Source: Mauremys mutica | Taxonomy: Eukaryota > Chordata > Testudines > Geoemydidae | DNA: 64,000 bases | NCBI RefSeq assembly: GCF_020497125.1 | Contig: NC_059081.1 | Location: 18,633,105-18,697,104 of the forward strand | Direction: 5' to 3' | Part shown: positions 1 through 9,700 of the stretch, in pieces | How the letters are laid out: each line of letters opens with the position of its first letter | How positions within the stretch are numbered: position 1 is the stretch's first letter | The notes under the pieces: generated by a model | Databases searched by the model: none | Told to the model about the DNA's origin: nothing | Seen by the model: the letters and a program-made list of their open reading frames with translations, nothing else | Program-made: the position numbers and the translations under genes

Positions 1-430
1 CCAAGGCTTCATCCAGTGCTCCACCTCCCCATCAGGGATTCTGGTCCTTTTTGTTAAGAAGCATGGGATGCTACACTGCTGCATAGATTACCTGGGCCTT
101 AAACCAGCTGACGGTCTGAAGCCGCTATGCCATGCCTGTCATTTTGGAGTGTCTAGATCATGTACAGTCTGCCAGAATTTTCACCATATTCAGAGAACAT
201 GGAGTGGCATTTTTACCACGTTTGTTCCATCCTGGAAAGACTGTGGAAGCACGGCCTCTATCTGAAACTGGAAAAATGTACCTGTGACCAATCCTCCACA
301 GAATTTTGGGGGTATATCCTTTCCTCACAGGACATTAAGATGGACCCCCCAGAAGGTGGAGGCCATCTGTGGCCGGGCAGTGCTCAGGTCACACCAGGAG
401 TTGCAGAGATGTCAGCAGTTCAGCTGTGAC
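1..430 (+). mobile_element. Ty3/Gypsy pol remnant (RT region), cut by window edge
   Basis: Translated pieces match Ty3/Gypsy reverse transcriptase. Around 5-130 the frame reads through FVKKHG and CIDYLGL, the conserved 'CIDYRGLN' block. In another frame, 196-350 gives LERLWKHGLYLKLEKC, then STEFWGYILSS and IKMDP, the region just after the active site. The block holding the catalytic YxDD is missing, so there is an internal deletion plus a frameshift. It resembles the Sushi/chromovirus-like Gypsy group. No LTR is seen; the left end is lost beyond the window. A dead fragment, unrelated by eye to the Gypsy at 21.6-25.8 kb. Confidence 0.75.
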
Positions 431-1956
431 TGCTAAGCCAGAGTGTCTATGCTCCAGTCCTTTATGTAGCTGGAGGAAATGTAAACGCCTCAGACATCAA
501 TAGAGTTCTGAGTTGTGAACTGAAATCTCCTCTCTATAATAGCCATATTGAAACAGTTTGCAGTGAGTTTAGCTGGGAAAGATTGGTTATGTTTTAGGGT
601 ACTGATAGGTTTAATGTAAGTGCTTTTAGGACTGGATTTAAGTACTACTAATAAAGCAGAATGATTATTATCTTGTTCTCTAGGGAACTGAATTATATCA
701 GTCTCCTTTCCTGGTGATCATCTTACTTTCTCTTCTGCTACTATTCCTTAAATGAAAAAGAAAAGGCTTTTCAGTCATTCTTTTGAGGGCAGCTTGTGTC
801 TGGGATTTCCTACAAAGAAAGAACAGAGATAATTCCAAGTACACCACCTGGCCTTTATCAGAGGTTTTGTATATCAGTCAATGTGCCCAAAATATAGCAA
901 GTACTGCTATTTTTTAGCTATAGAGTAATCCTATGTGTAAAAATAAGTGAAAAAGGAAAACCTTAATTTAAAAAGTTGAGTATAGATGCAAAGAAGTTAA
1001 ATTAACCAAATATTGGCCTGCATTTGAGTGTCTTAGGTATGACAGATCATTACGAAACACATCATTCTCCTTATGTCTTGCTGTGCGTTTCAGTGAGAAA
1101 TTGCATCTGGGTGCTTCAAAGATAGACAGTTACTCCTTTGGAAGCATCTTGGTCTTCTGTATATTGTGATTCATTATTACCATTAGTACACTTTATTTAA
1201 AGTCTTTCGTTAAATGTATAGTTTTCCTTATTAATTTGATACTAACAGTCATTAAAAAGAACTAGTCAGATAACCCTTCATTGACAAGGGTATTTTATGC
1301 AGGCTAACTCTTCCTAATTAGGTGTTGCAGAACTATACAGTTGAATAGATGCAGTCTTTACTACATTTTGAAGCTTGCTAATTACTTTAGCAAGCCACTG
1401 GTTTTGAAAACAGGGTCTGGCAATCTAGTAATAATTTAGAGCAAACATATTGAGATCCATCTTGGCATATGAACAATGCTTTTTGTGTGTCTGAGAGACT
1501 TAGAAATGAAGTAAAATAACAAACACGCTGAGAACTGACTCCTGGGATTTCTTAAAAGAAAGGAAAAAGGCATCCCAGAGAGGGCATTTCAGCTAGTTAA
1601 TGAGCAGGCTTAGCATGGCAATTTTATATAACTTGCTCTTAAATTATATCAATATATATAATTATAGCTTATTTTCTTATCTGCTCGTGGGAGAGGCTGC
1701 AGGTGCAATGTGCCCAGAAGAAAACAATCCTTGCAGCACAGTATATTAGATTTGTATCTTTTAATACTTGTTCTTGCCCTGTTTAGCAAAAGTGAGTGAG
1801 GTGGGTAGGAAAGAAAGGTGATCAGGTTTGTGATAGCAGTTCTAAAAGTGCACTGATATTTCCAAACATTTATTATTGTTATTCTATTAGATATAAATGT
1901 AAAAGGAGTAAGATCACTTAGGTAACCCAATCCCAATGCCTATGACTTGTCTCTGA
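431..1956. other. Non-coding, nothing recognised
   Basis: AT-rich sequence with stops in all frames. The longest frame (minus strand, 95 codons at 1649-1936) shows no motif. No repeat family recognised. Confidence 0.5.
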
Positions 1957-2220
1957 GGGTATGTCTATGTTGCAATTAAAAACCCACGGCTGGCCTCTGC
2001 CAGTTGACTTGGGCTTGGACAGAAGGGCTATTTAATTGCAGTGTAGACATTTGGGCTCAGGCTGGAGCCCAGACTGTAGGACCCCATGTGGCAGGAGGGT
2101 CCCAGAGCTCGAGCTGCAGCCCCTGAACGTCTATGTCGCAATTTAACAGCCCCTTAGCCCAAGCCTGAGTCAGCTGGCACAGGCCACCCGTGGGTGTCTA
2201 ATTGCAGTGTAGAGATACCC
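1957..2220. mobile_element. Harbinger-type MITE (264 bp)
   Basis: Begins GGGTATGTCTATGTTGCAATTAAA and ends TTAATTGCAGTGTAGAGATACCC-like, giving imperfect terminal inverted repeats around the core 'GTCTACACTGCAATTA'. Flanked by TGA on the left and TAA on the right, compatible with a decayed 3-bp TWA-type duplication typical of PIF/Harbinger. No coding capacity. Internal inverted segments (the 'gggctcaggctggagccca' area) suggest a fold-back structure. Confidence 0.7.
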
Positions 2221-2891
2221 TAAGAAATTGCAAGTGACACTACGTTTAGAGCACCTTGGTATTATTTCCCCTCTATAATTTTGAAAATGGTCTCGCCTTT
2301 GTTTTACGTGCTTGCTGAGAGTATTTGCCTTTCCTCAGTGTTATGCACGTCACTGATTTTATTATTCAAGTTCAAACTCTGCTGTTTTTGTTTTACACTC
2401 TTTTTGTGCCTGGTGAGCTCAGACCATTCAGGCACTGTGAAAAGATTTGTCTAACTTTTAATCTTTTCATTTGATTAAAAGCATTTCACATTAAAACAAA
2501 AAAACAAAACAAAAAAAAAGCCAAAGGACTTCTAAGAAAAACAACAATAGACTAGAGTTGGCCATTTTAATGATCAAATAAAACAAGATCAGATTAGACT
2601 CTCATTTATCCCCAATTCAGAACTCCTATGTGAGGGTATCTGAAATCTTCATTCATTCTTGTTTAACCTGTAGCCGGTTAACCATTTTCTAATGTGACTG
2701 TTGTTTTGGTCTTGCATTTTTTTTTCTGTGTCTGAACTAGTTTTCAAACCTGGATTTTTTTATATTTGCAATGTTTTGGGTCATGTTTTCTCATGACTCT
2801 CCAGCCACAGTGCTGGACACAAGTTAATAGAAATACAAATACAACCTTACTATGATATGAACTCTATAATGTATTCCCGACAGTATCTAGT
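2221..2891. other. Non-coding, A-rich tract at 2493-2520
   Basis: No gene or transposon ends seen. Contains an A/C-rich simple tract at about 2493-2520 and a T-rich tract near 2718-2726. Confidence 0.5.
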
Positions 2892-3197
2892 TAGTGTTTG
2901 TGTGTACATCTATGCTGCAGACCCAAACCCAAACAAAACCCCCGCAGCAGTGAGTCTCAAGATCCTGGGTCAGCTGACAAGGCTAAAAATAGCAGTCAGC
3001 CCAGGCTCTGAGACCTACCTCCTCGCCACATTTCAGAACCCAGGACCCAGCCTGAATGGGAATGTCTACACTGCTATTTTTAGCCCCATAGCATGAACCC
3101 CCTGAGTGTAAGTTGTTACCCTGGATTTAAGAGGTGGGTGTAACAAAGTTGACCCAGGTTCTGAGACTCGCTGCTGCCTTTTTGTTTATTTTTTGCA
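2892..3197. mobile_element. MITE, right end truncated
   Basis: Starts near a 'gtgtgtacatctatgctgc' terminal motif. Internal segments resemble each other in inverted orientation: 'ggctaaaaatagcagt' near 2980 against 'actgctatttttagcc' near 3070, and two 'gaccaggctctgagac'-like blocks. It ends in the T-rich block just before the hAT element at 3206; the expected right terminal 'gtgtagacata' is not seen. Family inferred from the TCTAYRCTGC core shared with other MITEs here. Confidence 0.55.
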
Positions 3198-3205
3198 CCC
3201 TATGG

Positions 3206-3479
3206 CAGTGGTCCCCAACCCTATGGCAGTGGTCCCCAACCTTTTACATCTGGCGGGTGCCAGACGACGAGCCACAGAGGACCGTGGCGGCGGACGAGCA
3301 TCCGCTGAAATGCCGCCGACAAGCGGCAACGTCAATAGGCGTCGCTGCCAAAATACCACTGACAAGCAGCGTCATCCATAGGCTTTGCCGCCCAAAATCG
3401 GCGGCATTTCAGTGGTGACGCCACTTAGACACCCCGGCGGACGCCATGGCACCCACGGGCACTGCGTTGGGGACCCCTG
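3206..3479. mobile_element. hAT-type MITE with duplicated left terminus
   Basis: The left end is CAGTGGTCCCCAACC; the reverse complement of the right end is CAGGGGTCCCCAACG. The 8-bp target duplication is CCCTATGG (3198-3205) and CCCTATGA (3480-3487), one mismatch. The first 21 bp, terminal repeat plus CTATGG flank, are repeated in tandem (3206-3226 and 3227 onward), so the element proper may start at 3227. The interior is CpG-rich with repeated 'GGCGGCATTTC'-like units. No coding frame. TIR, 5'-CAG and 8-bp duplication fit the hAT superfamily. Confidence 0.85.
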
Positions 3480-3487
3480 CCCTATGA

Positions 3488-4424
3488 GAATTTACAGATA
3501 TGACTCTGTCAATCTGAGCTTTTCAAAGAATGCAAAAGAAACCTAAAGCAGGAGCTGTCATTGATCTGTGTATTCTCTATATGTCTGTGTAGCACAATGG
3601 GTCCCTGTCCTGGTTGGTCTCTGTGTGCTGTGATGATAGAAATAAAGAATTACAAAGGAAACAATTAGTGAAATTGATAACATGGGCTGGGCTACAGAGC
3701 TCGGTTGGTCTCTTTGTGAATGACTAGTCCCAGCCCTGGCCAGATGTGCACAGATGGGAGATTAGGCAGGAGCTCAAGAGGCAGGCCAGGGAGGGGCATG
3801 CTGGAGGAGAAGAGGCTGCCGAGCTGGCTAAGGAGAGCTGATTCTGTGAAGAGAAAAGATTGCAGCATGGTGAGCAAGCTGCAGCCCTTTGAGCTCCGAG
3901 CTGTAAGCAATCGGCTACCAAAGTGGCCTGCAGTTTGGCTGCAGTCATTTCAATGCTCCTTTCCAATGTTTGTTGTCTTGTTGCAGCTTAATCAAGTGAG
4001 CTCCAGGAGAGTCTGAAGCCAGAATAGTTTATAAAGCGGTATTCAGTCCCAGCAGCTAAAATCTTTACTAAGATATCAAACCCAGCAGGGTTCAAGACTA
4101 AGGACCACTCCAACAGATCTGCCATCGTCTCAAAGCAGAGGAGAAAAACAAATCTCTACAAAGAAGAGTATCGCTGATGATTAGTCCTCCAGCAAGAGCC
4201 AGGCTTCCACAAGAAAACTGCTGGCAATCAATAAAATAGCCACCGTGCTGCAGTGAAAGCAAAACACCCTGGTCTCATGTGGACTCCATATTCATTTGGC
4301 CTCTGAACATCAACATCCTTTCTTTTGCTGTTTTGATTTTGTTCAAACTTTTCCCATACTGTAACAGGAATGATTACTCTCATGGTATTGAAATAATATT
4401 TTCCACTTCTCTAGTGCTTTCCAT
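3488..4424. other. Non-coding, nothing recognised
   Basis: Short overlapping frames occur on both strands near 3690-4016 (up to 98 codons) with no recognisable domain. No transposon ends seen. Confidence 0.5.
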
Positions 4425-4830
4425 TCAAAGGCTGCTGTGCTTCACAAACATTACAGAGTGAATCCTTTCCTCACCATTAGGGAGACGTAAGGAAACTGAG
4501 GCAGCAAGCTTGAGGGCACATTTTTCAGAAGTGTTCACTAAGTATGTACCTGACTTGAGACATTTTGTGGCTGATTTTCAGAGGGGCTGAGGGCAGGAAG
4601 CTCCCAAGGAAGTCAGTGAGAACTGTGGGTCCTCAGCACTGTGAAAATCAGGAACAAGGTGTTTCAAATTTGATATCTCAAAAACTGAGGTAGATAATTA
4701 GTCTGCATTTCTGAAAATGTGATTGCCTGTGACTTGCCCATGGTCACACAACAACTCAATGACAGAGCTGGGAACAGACCGCTGATTTCTTTACTCCCAC
4801 TCATGAGCGTTAAACACAAGACCCACTCTG
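4425..4830 (-). repeat. MIR-type SINE, split by a MITE
   Basis: On the plus strand 4425-4513 reads like the reverse complement of a MIR SINE ('ggaaactgaggca'). The MIR resumes at about 4717 with 'tgacttgcccatggtcacac' and runs through 'gacagagctgggaacaga'. The 200 bp between belong to a separate element. Old and divergent. Confidence 0.6.
4514..4716. mobile_element. Amniote fold-back MITE inserted in the MIR
   Basis: The segment has 'tgattttcagaggggctgaggg' followed by 'cctcagcactgtgaaaatca', an inverted pair, and outer 'acttgagaca' and 'tgtttcaaatt' blocks. The same family reappears at 8743-9425. It interrupts the MIR between 'ggaaactgaggca' and 'tgacttgcccatggtcac', so it is younger than the MIR. 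Confidence 0.5.
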
Positions 4831-6277
4831 ACCCAAAACCTCTGTATGACAATTGGCAGAGCACTGGGGCATACAGAAGTACATGGATCCCCTGGGCTCA
4901 CCAAAGTGTGTCGTGGAAGGTCTAATGAAAAACATTGTGAGATGCATGTACAGAGAATATGTGAGGACTTAGGTGTATGTATACGCTAAACATTATGTTC
5001 TATAGGTCTGTAGTTAAAAACAGTCACTCAGAGGAAGCGTGTCTTGAGACAAACTCCTCCAGACACTTATCTCTGGGGTGGACCCTTGTGTTTTGTATGT
5101 CATACAACAGGAGTCTATTAGCATTCTAAGTCAAATGCTAATGAACAACTGGCGGAGAGTTGAGGAAAAACAGCAAAGTGCGGGGTTGGGGGGAGCGACT
5201 GTATCTTGAGGTAAACATCAAAGATCTGTTCTGGTATATTTTGGGTGTAAAAAGAGATATTCCAGCATCCTTCACCTAGGAAGTAAAGTGACAGTGAGCA
5301 TGCTTCACAAGAAAAGCGGTCTCAGCCAGGTTCAGTTGAAAACACTGGAGAGAACTTTGGGTGAGACAGGGTTCTTTGGACAGGAAGATAATGTGTTAGT
5401 TAAATTTAAACATTAGAATGTGTGATATGATCATATTTTACATGCAACCATTTGTTCCAATTTCTAACACTGGTTTTTATTTGAATTTCTGTTCTTTCTC
5501 AGATTTCTGCTTCTTCTATAATTCAACTCAAGTGCTTTGTGTGATACAGGAGCAGTGATCTAAGGTAAAACTGGTAAACTATGTATGCTGTTCCTTTGGG
5601 AACAGAGGATCTGGGGTTTCTGTGGGTATCCAGTGATCAATGGCTGGATTCCACATGGGGATATTTTGAGAGGACTTGTAGGAGGGTGTGTGTGCATCTG
5701 CCCTTAACCTGCAAGCAAAGACAGGACTGATGTAACCCAGAGGAGAGTGTTTGAGTGGCTGACAGGCTGGTTGTGTTGGGGAACTAACACTGAGATCCTA
5801 CAAGCAAGACTCCCTCGCTCTGGAGGTAGGTGGAAACAAGGTGACTCACAGTCCAAGAAATGTCATACCCACTCTTCATTCCTTTTGGTATATGACCTTG
5901 ATGAATGGCTTCTCTTTATCAAATATTTCAACCTTGCTTTGGCACTTAATAATTTGCAAAAGCCTCTTAGCACTTTGTATGCTCCTCAGCCACCTCTTCA
6001 CCTGACGATAGAAATATTTAAGTTGGCTGTGACTTTCATCTATGCATCTATCCTGCCTGGGAATGGTCTAATACAAAGATTCTTCTTTTATAGTATATTT
6101 CTGAAGAAAGGCTCATGGTCAAAATTGCAGTACCAAATTCTATCTGGATCAATTTACAATAGCTTTAATAAATGTTTTGAAGTGCACATGGTTACACAGC
6201 AAAATAATCATCTGTGACATCAAACAGGTGTCTCGATGCTTACAAATGTACAAGATGAGGAAGGGACATGTGCAGTC
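4831..6277. other. Non-coding; one unassigned 156-codon frame
   Basis: The plus-strand frame 5747-6217 is the longest here, but its translation has no recognisable motif, lies in AT-rich sequence and has no visible splice or promoter context. I treat it as chance. Confidence 0.45.
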
Positions 6278-6280
6278 TAA

Positions 6281-7399
6281 GGCTATGTCTACACTACAAA
6301 GTTAAGTTGACTTAAGTTATGTCGACGTACAGCCACTGCTGTAATTAAGCCGCTGTTACATGTCCATACTATGCTCCTTGTGTCGGCAGAGGGCATCCAC
6401 AGTAGCAGTTCTTGCATCGACACAGAGAGTAGTGCACCATGGGTAGTTATCCTGCTGTGCAACTGGTCCCCATTTGGGAAGGGTTTGAAATGCCTCATGG
6501 AGGCAGATTCAGTATCAGATGATGCAGGTTTCTCAATCCCATCATTTCATGGGCATCCTACGAGATTTCCAGCAGCTTTGCAACTGCTCTGATAACCTGC
6601 AAGCCAGCCATCTGTGCCAGAAAGCATGGGTCCTGCACTGCTCTTCACTGTTGTGCTGTGCGTTATGAACACAAGGCGATAAGAGGAGCACAATGTGGGG
6701 GCTATGCACCAGCACCACCCTGACCCCGGCCACCTCCTTGTAGAAGCAGCATTTCTGCAGCTCTGCACCACAGGCGACTATTTGCCTCCCTTGCCTTCTG
6801 CTATGCCTGCTGCAACTTTTTGATTTTTACATGGCACTGCTGTGTGTCCCGATCAGAGCCCTCTTCCTCCATGCCCCGAGCATGTTCCTGCGGCTGGGGA
6901 GCTGTGACTGTACCGCCTCCTCTCCCCACAGACCCAGGAGATTCACCATCTCCATGTACTCCAGACAGGAGTGTGTTTGCTGCATGGAACCGACCTACTC
7001 AGCTTGGCAGTAACTATGTGAGCTCTCCACACCAAGCAAATAGGAAGAGCAATTTCAAAACTTCTCGGGGCATTAACAGGGGAGGGACGTGTACCTGTGT
7101 ACCTGGCTGCAGGGCAGTGGAGTTCAAAACTGTGACCAGAGTGGTCACGGTTGCTGGGCATTGTGGGATACCTCCTGGAGGCCACTTAGGGCGAGGTAAG
7201 AAATGTAGTGTTCACACTGACACTGCATTGCTTTAACTATGTCACCTTAAGTGCTATGCCTCTAATTGAGGTGGTTTTATTATGTTGGCGTAGCCGGTGA
7301 GTTAAAGCAGTGGGAGGAGCATTGCAATGTGTATCCCTCCATAGTTAAGTCAACGCAATCTGCCTTATATCAGCAAAACTGTGTAGTGTAGATGTGGCC
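6281..7399. mobile_element. Non-autonomous PIF/Harbinger element (1119 bp)
   Basis: Left end GGCTATGTCTACACTACA; reverse complement of the right end GGCCACATCTACACTACACA. Perfect 3-bp duplication TAA on both sides (6278-6280 and 7400-7402). It contains a decayed Myb/SANT-like reading frame on the minus strand near its right half. No transposase is visible, so it would depend on a helper. Sequence and protein remnant differ from the 44.4-kb element: a second Harbinger subfamily. Confidence 0.85.
6735..6960 (-). pseudogene. Harbinger Myb/SANT-like protein remnant
   Basis: On the minus strand the reading starts near 6958 with VNLLGLWGEEAVQSQLPS, matching the second tryptophan block of Myb/SANT-like DNA-binding proteins of Harbinger elements (compare LDLIAVWGDESVLSELRS in the 44.8-kb copy). 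After a frame change it continues as QQCHVKIKKLQQA, a stop, then QKAREANSR, corresponding to the 'QCRVKIKDLRQGYQKIKAANGRSG' helix of the intact copy. At least one stop and frameshifts are present. A dead copy of the DNA-binding partner protein. Confidence 0.7.
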
Positions 7400-7402
7400 T
7401 AA

Positions 7403-7884
7403 AAGTGGATAGCATCATTAATTCAGCTTATAAAGCATCAGTGGATCGTTAGCAGAAAAAGTATCAACAGTGTTTAAAATGTGTCAAAAGAAAAATCATG
7501 TTATCCAGAACCCAGCAACTTTTAACACAAAGTAGCAGTGGTCTTTCTTTCTTTCTTTCTTTCTTTTCTTCAAAATAAAACTGCCCAAATGCAGCCCAGG
7601 TTCTGAGCCACTATTGGCACTTGACCATTAATAAATAAATCTTTTAATGTCTGAAAGATCTTCTACCCTTGGGTAACTCAAAATGTATGAATGGATTTTC
7701 TTTAGATTTTTTTCTTCAAGAAACGTTTATCTCTATGTTGAGAACAAGCATGAGAAATTTCAGCCCAGAAGATAAAGTTAGAAGTTGCTAGAACTGAAAA
7801 TAGGGGCTGAGAATGAAAGTGCCATGTCAGATATAGCTTATTTGGACAAAGCCACTTGAGAACTAAATAGTCACAAAGTTCCAG
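7403..7884. repeat. Non-coding with a (TTTC)n microsatellite
   Basis: A CTTT-type microsatellite of about seven units covers roughly 7542-7570. The remainder shows no gene or repeat I recognise. Confidence 0.7.
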
Positions 7885-8720
7885 CATGGATTAGGCACTG
7901 TTTAAGAGAAATAAATATGGACTATTATCACCATGGGAAATAAATTAATAGCCGGGTGCCCCAAGGACTTGTACTAGGAGTTGTGCTAATGATCTGGGAA
8001 AGTATGTCAACAGCAAGGTGCTGCAATTTTCAGGTTAGGCAAAATTACTTAGAGTAGATTAATAAAGAGATGACTGTGTGGAATGTTCAAGGGCCAAACC
8101 AAACTAGGCAATTTGTAACACAATGGCAGATGAAATCCAATGTAGACAAGTGAAAGTAATTCACACTGAAAGAACAATTTGAACTAATCATACTTATTGA
8201 TGGGCTTGAAATTAGCTGTAACAACTCTGGGAAAAAGACATGGTCATCACTGTGAACAGCTCAGTGAAAACCACTTCCCAATGCACACCAGCAGTCCAAA
8301 AAGCAATTGAGATGCTAGCTTACATCAACGTGGTGTATTAAGACAATATCCATAATATGAAACTGATGGTACACCCTCACCTGCATTACAGTGTTCAACT
8401 CCCCTCTATCTCAAAAGGCATAAAGCAGAACTAGAAAAGGTCCAATGGAGGGCAACTAACCTGATTAGAAACATGGAACTATTTCACTATGAAGAGAAAT
8501 TGGGATTATATAGGTTGGAGAGGAGTCTAATAAAACATGACATGATGGAACATGTATAAAAGTGAGTGGTAGAGAGGTGAATCTTCTTGTTTGCTCTCTT
8601 GCAATATGAGGAGAAAGGGACACTGAAATGAAATGAAAAGGCAACAAACTTAAAATTGATAAAAGGAAACATTGTTTACACCATGTAGAACTAATTTATG
8701 TAATTTGCTGCTCAACCTTT
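7885..8720 (+). mobile_element. Old CR1 LINE fragment
   Basis: Heavily decayed CR1 RT and downstream sequence. Markers in order: 'gtgccccaaggact' (the VPQG block) near 7956, 'aatgatctggg' (NDL) near 7989, the 'atgaaatccaatgtaga' (KFNVDK) block near 8131, 'ccctcacctgcattacagtgt' (RPHLxYC) near 8374, and 'tccaatggagggcaac' (VQxRAT) near 8440. Stops and indels in every frame. More divergent than the CR1 copies at 13, 20 and 28 kb, so older. Confidence 0.7.
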
Positions 8721-8742
8721 TACTGAGACAAAGAGATTTTGG

Positions 8743-9425
8743 GCAAGATTTTAAAAAGTGACTAGTGATTTTTGGGTGCCCACATGGGCTGCGGGAATCA
8801 TAGGCCAGGGGAGGCTGTGCCTCCCCAAACAGCCTGGTGTGACCCCGCCCACACTCCACTCCCAGACCCTCTCCTGCCTTCTTCTAGGTCCCTTCCCACT
8901 CTTCTGTGGCTGAGAGGCTGGAGCAAGCAGGCTGGAGCTGGTGCTTGCAAGGCCCGAGGCTGCGGGCGTAGGGGTTGGGGCCACATTGCGCTGCCCACCC
9001 AGCACTCTGGAGCTGGAGTTGGAGGCACTGGGGTTGGGGGTGCTCCAGCCGTGCTGCCCACCCAGTGCGTTGGGGCTGGGGGCGCTCTGGCCACGTTGCC
9101 TGCCCAGTTCTCCGGGGCTAGGGGCACTGGGGCCAAGCTGCTCCGGGGCTGGGGGCGCACAGGGGTGTGTGCTCTGGTCTCCGACGGGAGGAGGAGAGGA
9201 ACAGGAGGGGGAGTGTCAGAGCTTCGGGCAGAGGGGGAGGGGCCAGGGGCTAGCTTCCCCCAAAGGCTTGTTCACCCGCCACCCATGGGTGCCCAATACC
9301 TTAAAAGGATCTGGAGTTTGTATTTTTTTTTCTTCAAAAGGGAAAGTGCCCAGAACTTTCTGAAGTTCAGGACTCTTCATGGAATCTCAAGCTGAGCACC
9401 CCAAATTGCTAATCACTTTAGAAAG
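8743..9425. mobile_element. Amniote fold-back MITE carrying an insertion
   Basis: Left part 'agattttaaaaagtgact' followed by 'gatttttgggtgcc'; right part 'gggtgcccaataccttaaa' running to 'gctgagcaccccaaattgc' and 'taatcactttagaaa'. Outer ends are in inverted relation (agtgactagtgatttt against aattgctaatcacttt). Same family as 4514-4716. It is split by the GC-rich element at 8783-9286. Confidence 0.55.
8783..9286. mobile_element. GC-rich hAT-like element with 9-bp flanking duplication
   Basis: Exactly flanked by GGGTGCCCA at 8774-8782 and 9287-9295, and removing it restores the surrounding MITE. Ends are imperfect inverted repeats: ATGGGCTGCGGG against ATGGGTGGCGGG. The interior is very GC- and CpG-rich with repeated 'ctggggcgctggggct'-type units of roughly 40-60 bp (8990-9150). 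Open frames on both strands up to 207 codons come from base composition and tandem units, with no domain. The duplication could be 8 or 9 bp. Confidence 0.6.
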
Positions 9426-9524
9426 CATTAGTCACTAAAATAATTCTGAAAAATAATAATTACCTGTTAGGTCAGTAAAGCCATTGATTCTAATCTGTAA
9501 TTGTTATTTTCCTTACACCTTAAG

Positions 9525-9700
9525 AGAGACAGAATGGTTTAATGGAGTGGGTAGTAGACTGGGACTCAGGAGACCTTGGGGCTGCTTCTGGCTTCATTAT
9601 TGAGTGTGTGACCTTGAGCAAGTCATTTCACATCTCGGTGCCTCTGTTTCACCTCCTACCATATTACAGTCTAAAAAGATAAGACTGACCACTCTTCTGG
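9525..9700 (+). repeat. MIR-type SINE
   Basis: Shows 'agtagactgggactcaggagacc', then 'tgtgaccttgagcaagtcat' and 'ctcggtgcctctgtttcacct', in the order of a tRNA-derived MIR core. Plus orientation. Confidence 0.65.

Noticed and set aside
5747..6217. 156-codon plus frame
   Set aside because: No motif, AT-rich composition, no splice or promoter context; consistent with chance.
8772..9395. 207-codon plus frame and overlapping frames on both strands
   Set aside because: All derive from tandem GC-rich units inside the 8783-9286 element; frames are open by composition.
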